A DNA stretch of 54,047 nt from assembly GCA_032095175.1 (NCBI GenBank), contig DAMCZI010000033.1, positions 1 through 54,047 on the forward strand. Direction: 5' to 3'. The notes under the pieces are model-generated. The model searched no databases and had not been told where the DNA came from. It saw only the letters and a program-made list of their open reading frames with translations. Below are positions 26,273 to 34,771 of the stretch, piece after piece. Origin of the DNA: DAMCZI01 sp032095175 (GTDB taxonomy: Bacteria; Bacillota; Clostridia; Clostridiales; Caloramatoraceae). Numbering within the stretch: position 1 is the stretch's first letter; each line of letters begins with the position of its first letter. The position numbers and the translations under genes are program-made.

Positions 26273-26350
26273 TATTAGGATAATCTATTGTACTTTTCGA
26301 CAAAATAGTCCTATCATAAGATTGACATTTTCAATAAGTGAGGGGATTTC

Positions 26351-27505
26351 ATGAACGATTTGAGTTTACCTGAACAATTCGAACAGTTTTCGGAAGCTAG
26401 GCGTAATGGATTTATAAAAATTAAAGAAATAAAGGAAAATGGGGGATTAGTAGCTGGAGTTTTCTGTACCTTCACTCCACTTGAGATACTTGATGCAGCA
26501 GGAATATTATCCGTAAGTCTATGCGGAATGAGTGAAGAGACAATTCCCGATGCAGAGGGACACCTGCCTAAAAACCTTTGCCCTCTTATAAAATCAAGCT
26601 ATGGATTTGCTATTTCAGAAAAGTGTCCATATTTTTATTTTGCAGATATTATTATCGGAGAGACTACATGCGACGGTAAAAAGAAAATGTACGAACTTCT
26701 TGGAGAAATAAAAGATACCCATGTAATGCAATTACCTCAGGGAATTAATTATGATTATACCCGTGAAGTTTGGATCAGGGAAAATCATAGATTAATCAAA
26801 AAACTCCAAGATAAATTTAATGTTGAAATTAGTGAAGAAAACTTGAAAGCAGCAGCAGAGATGAGAAACAAATTGAGAACTTCACAATGCCAGCTTATGG
26901 AGCTTTCAAAATTAACACCACCGCCTTTAAAGGGCTATGACCTATACAAGGTTCTAGATGGAATCGGATTTAATTTCGACTTAAATACTTTATATGAAAA
27001 AATTAATGAAATTATAGATACAACTTTGAAAAATTATAATGAAGGACTGCGACCAGTTTCAAAGGATGCAAAAAGAATATTAGTAACTGGATGCCCAATT
27101 GGTGGTGTTTTTGATAAAATTGTCAGCACAATTGAAGAAAATGATGGAGTAGTTGTCTGTTTTGAAAATTGTGCTGGAATAAAACCTGCTCGCTATATGG
27201 TTGATACAAATACTGAGGATATAGTTACCGCAATTTCTGATAGATATTTAAATATAGGTTGCTCTGTTATGAGCCCAAATCCAAATAGAATGAAGCTTAT
27301 ATCACAGCTCGTTGAAGAGTTTAAAGTAGATGGAGTTGTTGAAATAGTATTACAAGCATGCCATACATACAACATTGAAACAAAAAATATTAAAAAGCTT
27401 GTAAATAGTAAAAATGTTCCTTATATATCTATCGAAACTGATTATAGTAAATTTGACTTGGGTCAAGTAAAAACAAGACTTGCAGCATTTTTGGAAATGT
27501 TATAA
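26351..27505 (+). CDS. Double-cubane-cluster-type anaerobic reductase (2-hydroxyacyl-CoA dehydratase D-like)
   Basis: A 384-residue protein of the HgdB/BcrC superfamily, with strongest likeness to double-cubane-cluster reductases. Conserved cysteines occur in GVFCTFTPLEIL, KNLCPLIKS, EKCPYF and TTCDGKKKM in the first half and in GCPIGG, ENCAG, GCSVMSPNPNRM and QACHTYN in the second. The TTCDGKKKM motif is the cluster-binding signature of this group. Proteins of this type receive electrons from an ATP-driven activator of the HgdC type; no such activator is encoded in this window. It is divergent from the importer operon and may act on the imported compound. GAGGGG is the ribosome site. Confidence 0.85.
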   Translation: MNDLSLPEQFEQFSEARRNGFIKIKEIKENGGLVAGVFCTFTPLEILDAAGILSVSLCGMSEETIPDAEGHLPKNLCPLIKSSYGFAISEKCPYFYFADIIIGETTCDGKKKMYELLGEIKDTHVMQLPQGINYDYTREVWIRENHRLIKKLQDKFNVEISEENLKAAAEMRNKLRTSQCQLMELSKLTPPPLKGYDLYKVLDGIGFNFDLNTLYEKINEIIDTTLKNYNEGLRPVSKDAKRILVTGCPIGGVFDKIVSTIEENDGVVVCFENCAGIKPARYMVDTNTEDIVTAISDRYLNIGCSVMSPNPNRMKLISQLVEEFKVDGVVEIVLQACHTYNIETKNIKKLVNSKNVPYISIETDYSKFDLGQVKTRLAAFLEML

Positions 27506-27520
27506 AAAATGAGGCTGTGA

Positions 27521-27561
27521 GAGCATCCATAGATTTGATTTACACAAATCTATGGATGCTC
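27521..27561. repeat. Perfect 17-bp inverted repeat between convergent genes
   Basis: GAGCATCCATAGATTTG (27521-27537) and its exact complement (27545-27561) flank a 7-base loop. Neither side has an adjacent T-run; TTTTTT occurs on the minus strand only after ten further bases. It is followed by AAGTGCCTGTTATCC (27565-27579), close to the complement of the left arm of the 14946-15099 element, suggesting an element remnant. Confidence 0.6.
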
Positions 27562-27663
27562 CCCAAGTGCCTGTTATCCAGGTTCCTTCATGTTTATTCT
27601 GAATCTCAAGGAATAAAAACTATCCCTTCAATGTTTCATTTTTTGTTTGATGTATTTCTGCTT

Positions 27664-28500
27664 CTAATTCAAAGTATCAAAAACCTTTTCAGCAATACTT
27701 TTATATTCATCTTTGCTTCTTGCCCCAACTATTGTTTCTCCAATCAAATTACCATTGCTATCTACAAAAATTGTAACAGGATATCCCTTAATTTTAGAAA
27801 GCAATGTTTCTCTTATTGCATCGTCAGGAACAAGGTTTAAAAACTCTACTTTCTTTTTTTTAACTATTGCAATAGCATCCTCCATGTTTTCTTCCCCTGA
27901 AACATCACCAACCAGCCCGATTATATTTATTCCTTTACTTGACAATTCCTCTGAAAGTTCTTGAAGCTCAGGTAATTCCTTAATACAAGGAGTACAAAGT
28001 GTTCCCCATATATTAATCATCGTAAGCTTGTTATCCTTAAATATATCTGAACTTTTATAGCTATCGCCTTCAATATCATTTAATGTAAATTCAAGCTTCC
28101 CAAGGGCCATTATTGGGTCATTAGTATTTGTTTTCTTGGAATCTGTATTATTGGAATTGTTAGTTGTTGGCTGTGCTGCAGTTGGGGTTTGGGTACCGGC
28201 GTTTTTAGTTGTACCTGAGGTTGTTGTAGTCTTTGTATCTGATTTTTTACCAGTTGTTCCTTGGCTATTTGTAGTTGGTGCAGTTTGAGTTGGAGTAGAT
28301 GTATTCTGTGTAGTTGTAGTATTGGTGCTCTCCTGCACTGTAGTTGTATCAGTATTTTGTGTGGTAGTATTTTCTGTAGGAGTTTCAGTGGATGCTATTG
28401 GTTTATTATCTTTAGCTTCAGAATTTTTATTTTCTCCACAACCAAATAGTGATATCGATAAAATAACTCCTAAAACTAAACATATCAATCTCTTAAACAT
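27664..28500 (-). CDS. TlpA-like thioredoxin-fold lipoprotein
   Basis: A 278-residue lipoprotein. Signal peptide with lipobox LFGC (Cys ~21). Residues ~25-130 are a low-complexity Thr/Asn/Gln spacer that would project the domain through the wall. The thioredoxin-fold domain (from ~135) has NIWGTLCTPCIKELPE as active site (CTPC), then KGYPVTIFVDSNGN with the cis-proline. It is the last gene of the redox cluster with the 4Fe-4S membrane protein and CxxC small protein. Probable extracytoplasmic thiol-disulfide reductase; partner unknown. Confidence 0.88.
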   Translation of the reverse strand: MFKRLICLVLGVILSISLFGCGENKNSEAKDNKPIASTETPTENTTTQNTDTTTVQESTNTTTTQNTSTPTQTAPTTNSQGTTGKKSDTKTTTTSGTTKNAGTQTPTAAQPTTNNSNNTDSKKTNTNDPIMALGKLEFTLNDIEGDSYKSSDIFKDNKLTMINIWGTLCTPCIKELPELQELSEELSSKGINIIGLVGDVSGEENMEDAIAIVKKKKVEFLNLVPDDAIRETLLSKIKGYPVTIFVDSNGNLIGETIVGARSKDEYKSIAEKVFDTLN

Positions 28501-28560
28501 TATTTCACCCCTTGCTTCAAAATAGAATCCAATAAAATTCGTACATTTTGTTTTTAAATG

Positions 28561-29454
28561 TTATATCTTAGTTGTAATATGTTCTTTAATTACCTCTTTC
28601 TCTAATTTTCTATTTCTAAATCCCTTTGATATTGCATTAAAGGAACATGCTTTAACGCATTCTCCACATCTAATACACTCTCCATCATTAGGATTTTCAT
28701 ATACCTTTACATTCATCTTGCATGCTCGAACACAAGCATTACAGGATACACATTTATCCTTGTCCACTCTTAATGAGTAGAAGCTGAAACGATTAAGCAT
28801 TGCATAAAATGCTCCTAGTGGACATAAATATTTACAAAATGCCCTATAAATCATCATTGATAATATTACTATAGCAACTAATAAAGAAACCTTCCAAGCA
28901 TAAATTAAACCTATGGCTCCTCTTAATTCTTTGTTTAATAATACTAGCGGTATTCCGCCCTCTAATGTTCCTGCTGGACAAATATATTTACAGAAATATG
29001 GATCACTGGTTCCCATATCATTTAGCAATGCTTCTCCTAAAGGAAGCAGTAATACAAATAGTAAAAGTATTACATATTTCAAATACTTCAATACATTATG
29101 AACCCTCTCATTTACCTTTATTTTAAGAATTGGTATTTTGTGAAGCAGCTCTTGAATAAATCCAAATGGACAAAGCCATCCACAAACTAGTCTCCCAAAT
29201 AGAATACCGATTAAAGATATAAAACCCAGCACATAAAATGAAAAATTGTATCGTATACTCCCTATGACTGCCTGTAGTGAGCCAATCGGACAAGCGCCCA
29301 TAGCCCCAGGACAAGAATAGCAGTTTAAAACAGGTACACACATATTTTTAAGCTTCCCTTTATAGATTCCACCTTCTATAAAACCTTTAAAATAACCATT
29401 CATGCCAATGCTTGAAATTATTTGGACTATTGTTCTTTTTGAATTTTTAACCAA
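28561..29454 (-). CDS. 4Fe-4S polyferredoxin-like membrane protein (NapH/YccM-like)
   Basis: A 297-residue protein with about five membrane segments and cysteine motifs of the NapH/NosR-C family: CYSCPGAMGACP, CGWLCPFGF and CKYLCPLGA in the membrane part, and two C-terminal [4Fe-4S] motifs CVSCNACVRAC and CIRCGECVKAC. It starts with TTG inside the end of the 45-residue CxxC gene (8-base overlap), so they are coupled. Such proteins pass electrons across the membrane. Together with TlpA neighbours it likely supplies reducing power to extracytoplasmic thiols. Confidence 0.85.
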   Translation of the reverse strand: MVKNSKRTIVQIISSIGMNGYFKGFIEGGIYKGKLKNMCVPVLNCYSCPGAMGACPIGSLQAVIGSIRYNFSFYVLGFISLIGILFGRLVCGWLCPFGFIQELLHKIPILKIKVNERVHNVLKYLKYVILLLFVLLLPLGEALLNDMGTSDPYFCKYICPAGTLEGGIPLVLLNKELRGAIGLIYAWKVSLLVAIVILSMMIYRAFCKYLCPLGAFYAMLNRFSFYSLRVDKDKCVSCNACVRACKMNVKVYENPNDGECIRCGECVKACSFNAISKGFRNRKLEKEVIKEHITTKI

Positions 29455-29584
29455 TTCCTACACACTCCAAACAAATATTAATCGCCTTTTTAAGAACAGT
29501 TTTATATTCCCCTCTAAATAATCCAAAAAAAATCAAGCATAGGCTGGCTATTAGTATTATATATCTTTGTACCTTACTCTTCAT
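29447..29584 (-). CDS. Small CxxC membrane protein (CD1871A family-like)
   Basis: A 45-residue protein with one membrane segment (YIILIASLCLIFFGLF) and a C-terminal tail ending NICLECVGIG. The length, single helix and terminal CLEC-GIG match the CD1871A-type CxxC small proteins of clostridia, which occur next to polyferredoxin and TlpA genes. The stop overlaps the start of the 4Fe-4S membrane gene. The family's function is not established; the CxxC suggests a thiol relay partner. Confidence 0.75.
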   Translation of the reverse strand: MKSKVQRYIILIASLCLIFFGLFRGEYKTVLKKAINICLECVGIG

Positions 29585-29696
29585 TTTATCCCCCCGTATT
29601 CAACACTGAATTCAATAGAATTCTTATATTCCAAACAGCCTTATTATGCTGATTAGAATACAGGCTGTGTAAAAAAATCATATATATGCAATTTAG

Positions 29697-29737
29697 TAAA
29701 ATTGTCACCTGCATCTGAAATGCAGGCAACAATTTTA
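29697..29737 (-). terminator. Stem-loop after tandem TlpA gene
   Basis: TAAAATTGT (29697-29705) with ACAATTTTA (29729-29737) and CCTGCAT (29708-29714) with ATGCAGG (29720-29726) form a long stem with a 2-base internal loop. It is 20 bases past the stop at 29757. The T-rich lower stem makes it a plausible terminator in either direction. Confidence 0.65.
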
Positions 29738-29756
29738 CATATAAAGAATTATTTGG

Positions 29757-31877
29757 CTACTTAAGAGAATTAAATGCTCCTTCAATAGCTTTTTTAAACT
29801 CTTCCTTTGTCATCGAACCAATTATAACATCTCCAACAATGTTGCCTTTGCTATCAACAAATATTGTTGTTGGATATCCAACTAAGTACTGCATAATGCT
29901 ATTATATTTCATATTATCATCTGGAATTAGACTCTGATATTTTACTCCTGTGTCATTAACAATCTTTTTTGCCATCTCTAATAATTTCTCATTAACTACT
30001 CCATTTGAATATACATCGCCTACTATTCCAACTACTGCAAATTTTTGATCTTTAAGTTCTACTGATAATTCTTGAATACTTGGCATCTCCTCTATACAAT
30101 ATCCACAATAAGTAGCCCATAGGTTAACCATTGTTATTTTATTATCATTAAAAATACTCTCTGTTACTTCTTTCCCATCAAGGTCTTTTAATTTAAATTG
30201 AAGTTTTCCAACACTCTTTATTCCTTCTGCAGAGCTAATTGGCTTGAAAACTTGTATAGAATCTCTTATAATTTCTGCATCATCATAAAGTGCTTTATAT
30301 GCAGCCTTATCAGCTTCTGGTAAATCCTTATCATTATAATCTGCATATCCAAAGTAGAATACATAACCTCCATCTTCCCCTAGCTCAAAGTAGTTTGGAA
30401 GCTTAATATCCTTTTTAATCTGTTCTTCCTTTGGAAGCTTATCCTTTCTGTATATAATCATAGAGTAAATATCTATTCCCTTGCTTAATATTGCAATTCT
30501 CTGTTCAGTTCTCTTAGCTTTATCTGTTATTTTAGCTGTTTCATCATACTGTTTTAGCAGTTCACTTGAAATAAAGGATACATATTTTCCATCAAATATA
30601 GCTTTTGTGTTATCCTCTGTATCTCCTTCCTCTGGATAATCTGTATATACAAAATCATCATATTTTTTCCAAGTTTCTGCATTTATTTTGTATTCCATAC
30701 CTAACATAGGTTTATTTACATATCCCATTTTTCTTTTTTCTTCTGGTGTTAATCCTAATAACTTTATAATTCTCTTTTCATAATCAACCTTGCTTATCTC
30801 GCCTATGATTACATCTCCAACTATATTTCCTTCACTGTCTACAAATATTGTTGTAGGATATCCAAGTAGATATTGCATTATACCATCATATTTCATATTG
30901 TCATCTGGAATTAGACTTTGATATTTTACTCCTGTATCATTAACAATCTTTTTTGCCTTTTCCAATAATTTTTCATCTACTACTCCATTTGAATATACAT
31001 CACCAGCTATACCAACTACACCAAATTCCTTATCCTTTAGCTCATTAGCTAATTCCTGAATATATGGCATTTCATCTATACAATAGCCACAATATGTAGC
31101 CCATAGATTAACCATTGTTATTTTATTTTGTTTAAATATACTCTCTGTTACTTCTTTTCCTTCAAGATCCTTTAATTTAAATTGGAGCTTACCAAGACTC
31201 TTTATTCCTTCTTCACAGCCTATTGGTTTAAACACTATCATTGAATCTGCTATAATCATTGCATCATCATATAATGCTTTATATGCTACTTTGTCATCCG
31301 CTGTTAAATCCTTATCATTAAAATTCCCGTATCCAAAATAAAATGCATAACCTCCATCTTCTCCTAGTTTAAAGTAGTTTGGAAGTTTAACATCCTTTTT
31401 AATCTGTTCTTCCTTTGGAAGCTTATTACTTCTATATATAATTATAGAGTAAATGTCCAATCCCTTACTTAATATGGCTCTTCTCTCCGCACTTCTCTTT
31501 GCCCTATCTGTTATTTTGGATGTTTCATCATACTTCTTTAACAAATCACTTGATATAAAGGATACATATTTTCCGTCATATATCGCCTTTGAATTATCCT
31601 CTGTATCACCTTCTGCTGGATAATCTACATATACAAAATCGTCATATTTTTTCCATGCTTCTAAATTTGTTTTGTACTCTATACCCATAGTAGCTTTTCT
31701 TACATATCCGAGCTTTCTTCTTTCAGCAGGAGTTAACCCTTTCACTGGTTTTTTTAACTCCGTACTAGCTATGTTTGTATTGTCATTACCTAACACAGCT
31801 CCCTTTGCAGTGGCTAGTCCTAATGATGTAAATGCAAGAACTAACACCAAGACCAAACTAACAACTTTTTTGTACAT
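29757..31877 (-). CDS. Secreted protein with tandemly duplicated TlpA module
   Basis: A 706-residue protein with signal peptide (VVSLVLVLVLAFTSLGLA, cleavage near residue 25). Two near-identical halves follow: residues 48-375 and 376-706. Each has an alpha/beta region of ~180 residues of unknown function (starts LTPAERRKLGY / LTPEEKRKMGY, ends near VFKPI) and a thioredoxin domain with WATYCGYC (active cysteines 263/266 and 591/594) and GYPTTIFVDS. Unit 1 has an additional Cys (PIGCEEG) where unit 2 has PISSAEG. It is separated from the CxxC gene by a hairpin. The duplication is recent-looking, since most positions match. Redox role inferred from the family. Confidence 0.85.
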   Translation of the reverse strand: MYKKVVSLVLVLVLAFTSLGLATAKGAVLGNDNTNIASTELKKPVKGLTPAERRKLGYVRKATMGIEYKTNLEAWKKYDDFVYVDYPAEGDTEDNSKAIYDGKYVSFISSDLLKKYDETSKITDRAKRSAERRAILSKGLDIYSIIIYRSNKLPKEEQIKKDVKLPNYFKLGEDGGYAFYFGYGNFNDKDLTADDKVAYKALYDDAMIIADSMIVFKPIGCEEGIKSLGKLQFKLKDLEGKEVTESIFKQNKITMVNLWATYCGYCIDEMPYIQELANELKDKEFGVVGIAGDVYSNGVVDEKLLEKAKKIVNDTGVKYQSLIPDDNMKYDGIMQYLLGYPTTIFVDSEGNIVGDVIIGEISKVDYEKRIIKLLGLTPEEKRKMGYVNKPMLGMEYKINAETWKKYDDFVYTDYPEEGDTEDNTKAIFDGKYVSFISSELLKQYDETAKITDKAKRTEQRIAILSKGIDIYSMIIYRKDKLPKEEQIKKDIKLPNYFELGEDGGYVFYFGYADYNDKDLPEADKAAYKALYDDAEIIRDSIQVFKPISSAEGIKSVGKLQFKLKDLDGKEVTESIFNDNKITMVNLWATYCGYCIEEMPSIQELSVELKDQKFAVVGIVGDVYSNGVVNEKLLEMAKKIVNDTGVKYQSLIPDDNMKYNSIMQYLVGYPTTIFVDSKGNIVGDVIIGSMTKEEFKKAIEGAFNSLK

Positions 31878-32368
31878 TTTATTTCCTCCTTTTAAAGTGA
31901 TTTATTATTTATTATGATGCCTTAAAACATCTGCCCTTTAAGGCTTTTTAGTCTATTTAAATCTCCAAAAGGTAAATGGTAATTCATGGGTTTAACCTTA
32001 ATGCAAATTATAGCACAACTATTTTTGTAATACAATTACATAAATGTCATTTTATTATTCGATTCAAATCTACCAGACACTCTCGTTTGTCTATAGGAAA
32101 AATTGAAACCTATCTACAAATAATCACCAAGGTGATAGTCTCTCTGCTATCAACATTTATATTTAATATTTATTTTTAAACCAAATTTAATAATTTACAT
32201 CTATGATAGAGGTGATCCATGTTATATTTCATATGCTGTTGCTATTGTTCTATTGAATTAATCAACTAAAGGTACCTTGTTATTTCCAGAAGCAATGTTA
32301 TACTTATATATGCACATATGGTTATTTATGTAACTTTAGAATTTTAAATGAATAGGAGTGATATAATT
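31878..32368. other. Intergenic region with one hairpin
   Basis: 491 bases without a credible gene between divergent genes. GCCTTAAA (31919-31926) pairs with TTTAAGGC (31937-31944), followed on the plus strand by TTTTTAG; no plus-strand gene precedes it, so it may be a stem in the 5' leader of the TlpA gene or a remnant. The remainder is AT-rich. ATAGGAGTG, the ribosome site of the 32369 gene, ends the region. Confidence 0.45.
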
Positions 32369-33487
32369 ATGTCCAGGAAAGTCATCACCCTAGGCACTGC
32401 AAATTTGTTTAAAAAAATAATTATTCTATGGCTAACAGGTTCATTGTCTATTTTTCTTCTATCCTGCACCATAAATTATTCAAATGCAGATACAAAAGCT
32501 TCAAGGTCTGAAAGTAGTCCATCTACAAAGGATACATCAATTACTTTAAATGAAATAGACCAGCTTAAATCAGCTTCTCTAAATGATATATCCTCTATTA
32601 TAGTGGATAGCACTTCTACAAATATTTCAATACAAACTCATAATAAAAAGGAATTTGAAGCACATTTATACGGCAAATCTGTATCAAAGATAGAATTTGA
32701 ATTATAACGAGTTGGAAATACATTGAATATATATATCAACACTCCAGACCCTATTACAGGAGAAATGTTTAAGGCAACTATTTTAAATGGCATTCCTCTA
32801 TATGATTTAAAACTTGATTTTTTAATACCTGATGAATATAAAAATAATATTAGTATATCCTCAGGTACTGGCAGCATTGATATAGCTTCCTCTTTAAAAC
32901 TTAAAAATATTACTTTAAACTCCGAAACCGGGGACATAGTTTCATTAAAGTCAATCGACTCTCAAGGATTTGAAGTTAAAAATTCAACAGGAGCTATAAG
33001 CTTAGAAAATGTTAATTGTAAAAATGGAAGTGTTAAATTGACCACTGGCTTAATCAAATGTAAAAATATGTTTTCTAAGGATTATATTAATTTTGAAGCA
33101 TCATCAGGTAACATGATTTTAGACAGTATTAATTGCAAGGCAATGGTTATAGATTCATCATCAGGCGATGTGACCTTGGTTAATCCAAAGGGAGATGTAT
33201 CAATCAAATCATTATGTGGTAACACTGATTTAACATATTCACATTATGCTAGTAATAAAATAACCATTAATTCAATTACAGGCAATGTATGCTTAAAACT
33301 TCCTGATAGTTCTTTTTTTAAACTTGATACTAAAACTGAAACTGGAGATATTAAATGTGATTTTCAATTAAAAACTATTTCCTCAAATGATAAGCATTCA
33401 TTATGCGGCACTGTAGACGATGGGAAAAGCCCAATTGTTCTTTCAACATCGTCTGGAAATATTTCAATTTTAAAAATCAATCACTAG
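32369..33487 (+). pseudogene. DUF4097 beta-solenoid lipoprotein interrupted by one in-frame TAA
   Basis: A paralog of the protein at 16738. The start at 32369 follows TAGGAGTG; the signal peptide ends in lipobox LLSC. The frame is open except for TAA at 32705-32707 (before CGA GTT GGA), after which the same frame continues to 33487 with repeats such as SSGNM, SSGDV and ETGDI. The paralog has a lysine at the matching place (IKLDIKKAGSKL against IEFEL-stop-RVGNTL), so one substitution explains the stop. No frameshift is present. Either a recent pseudogene, a sequencing error, or a split gene in which a TTG at 32723 restarts translation without an evident ribosome site. It lacks a PadR/HAAS neighbour. 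Confidence 0.8.
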
Positions 33488-33549
33488 ATAGGTTTAAAAG
33501 ATATTATTTAAAATCTCTATAATTCATGTTATTATTTATATAATAATAT

Positions 33550-33817
33550 AGTTGAAGGGTGGTATGATACCCGGCACACTTAGTGTTAGAGTAATCATAT
33601 AATATAAATGTGCATGGGGACGTAAGATAAAATCATTCAATTGAATAATTAGGCAGTACTGTTTTAAGGACAGTTTATTTTTGTTGCCTAATTGTCATTT
33701 TATGATTTTATATTTACTCTCCGGGCATACATCACCATTTTTTCTTGATGAACTGCATATAATCTATATGTAGTTAGTGTGAGAAATTAAGCCGCAGAGT
33801 AAATCTGCGGCTTTTTT
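33550..33817 (+). ncRNA. Large structured noncoding RNA with terminator (class uncertain; possibly raiA-like)
   Basis: A ~265-base segment with at least seven mutually arranged helices. Exact pairs: CCCGG (33570-33574) with CCGGG (33721-33725); AGAGTAA (33588-33594) with TTACTCT (33714-33720); ATAAAATCAT (33627-33636) with ATGATTTTAT (33702-33711); AATTAGGCA (33647-33655) with TGCCTAATT (33685-33693); ACTGT with ACAGT (33658-33662, 33670-33674); GCACA with TGTGC (33574-33578, 33609-33613); CTGCATAT with ATATGTAG (33753-33760, 33766-33773). No open frame. The nested order indicates a multi-branched domain, not a chance hairpin. It ends in a terminator 22 bases before a hydrolase gene. TATAAT-like sequence lies just upstream. 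The class name is a guess. Confidence 0.7.
33791..33817 (+). terminator. Terminator ending the structured RNA
   Basis: GCCGCAGA (33791-33798) pairs with TCTGCGGC (33804-33811), followed by TTTTTT. The ribosome site of the hydrolase gene begins only 8 bases later, so this could serve as a regulated attenuator. Confidence 0.88.
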
Positions 33818-33839
33818 ATTTTATAAAGGAGTGATTATC

Positions 33840-34715
33840 ATGAGACAATTCTTTATTAACAATCAAGACATAAATGTAAGGGTCAGCGAATGGGGAAATA
33901 AAAATACCCCTTTGATTTTCTGCATTCATGGTCTTGGAAGCACATGTTTAAGCTTTTTAGAGTTAGGAGAAATGCTAAAGGATAAGTATCATGTTTTATC
34001 CATTGATTTACCCGGACACGGAAAGACTCCTCCATTTTCAAGAGATGAGGACTATGAAATTCCAAACTTAATTAAATGGCTTTCAAAGGTTATTGATTTA
34101 ACTTGTGAAAAGGAATTCTATTTATTGGCTCATTCTTGGGGTGGTGAAATTGCTCTTCACTACACAGCAAATTATCCTACAAAAGTGAAAAAAATAATAT
34201 TACTTGATGGAGGATATTATATAAAAAAATTGAGCAATGATTATTTTTCTAAAAATAATCACTTACAGCAAAAACTTCCATGCTCTTTACAAGAGGAAAT
34301 TGAATGTTATGAAAAGGATTTTAATGAATATATATTTTCATCCTGGGAAGAGTACCTTGAAGCAGAAAAGAACAACTATTTAAGATGGTCACCATTGTTG
34401 AAGGAAGCATCTATGGATTTAATGAAGGAAGTTGATAGAAGGGTTATATGGCATGCTTCTGGTGATACAGCAAGAGGTGCTATTAAATCTATGTATAAGT
34501 CTCCATCAACTCTAATTTACAACCGTCTTCCACAAAACATTCTTCTATTACAATGCACTCTCCCTGAGTCTTTTACGAAAATTAGGAATATACAAAGTAA
34601 AGTATTTAGCGAGGGAACAAGAGCGGTTATTAAAAAGATTGAAGGGACCACTCATATGATTCATTGGGACAACCCCAATGCTGTATATGAAGAAATCTTA
34701 AAATGGTTTAGATAG
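33840..34715 (+). CDS. Alpha/beta-fold hydrolase
   Basis: A 291-residue alpha/beta hydrolase. The oxyanion strand FCIHGLGST, nucleophile elbow LAHSWGGE (Ser ~103) and C-terminal histidine in GTTHMIHWDNP are all in place; a cap region rich in Glu and Tyr lies between. The start at 33840 is chosen because AAAGGAG ends at 33831, eight bases upstream; a GTG at 33831 overlaps that site. The gene follows the structured RNA and its terminator directly. Substrate is not predictable from the sequence. Confidence 0.85.
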   Translation: MRQFFINNQDINVRVSEWGNKNTPLIFCIHGLGSTCLSFLELGEMLKDKYHVLSIDLPGHGKTPPFSRDEDYEIPNLIKWLSKVIDLTCEKEFYLLAHSWGGEIALHYTANYPTKVKKIILLDGGYYIKKLSNDYFSKNNHLQQKLPCSLQEEIECYEKDFNEYIFSSWEEYLEAEKNNYLRWSPLLKEASMDLMKEVDRRVIWHASGDTARGAIKSMYKSPSTLIYNRLPQNILLLQCTLPESFTKIRNIQSKVFSEGTRAVIKKIEGTTHMIHWDNPNAVYEEILKWFR

Positions 34716-34727
34716 ATAAATAAAATT

Positions 34728-34763
34728 GCCCATCACTTGACATTAAAGGTCAAGTGATGGGCA
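34728..34763 (-). terminator. Terminator of the 2-oxoacid oxidoreductase operon
   Basis: GCCCATCACTTGAC (34728-34741) pairs perfectly with GTCAAGTGATGGGC (34749-34762). On the minus strand AATTTTATTT follows. On the plus strand no T-run follows, so it mainly serves the minus-strand operon; the hydrolase transcript may also stop at the stem. Confidence 0.85.
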
Positions 34764-34771
34764 ACCTATCA

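Noticed and set aside
30700..30760. Possible fusion of two separate genes at the unit boundary of the 706-residue protein
   Set aside because: The frame is continuous and the second unit lacks a signal peptide and ribosome site, so it is a true internal duplication.
31919..31948. Plus-strand terminator hairpin with TTTTT
   Set aside because: No plus-strand gene precedes it; recorded only as a hairpin in the intergenic region.
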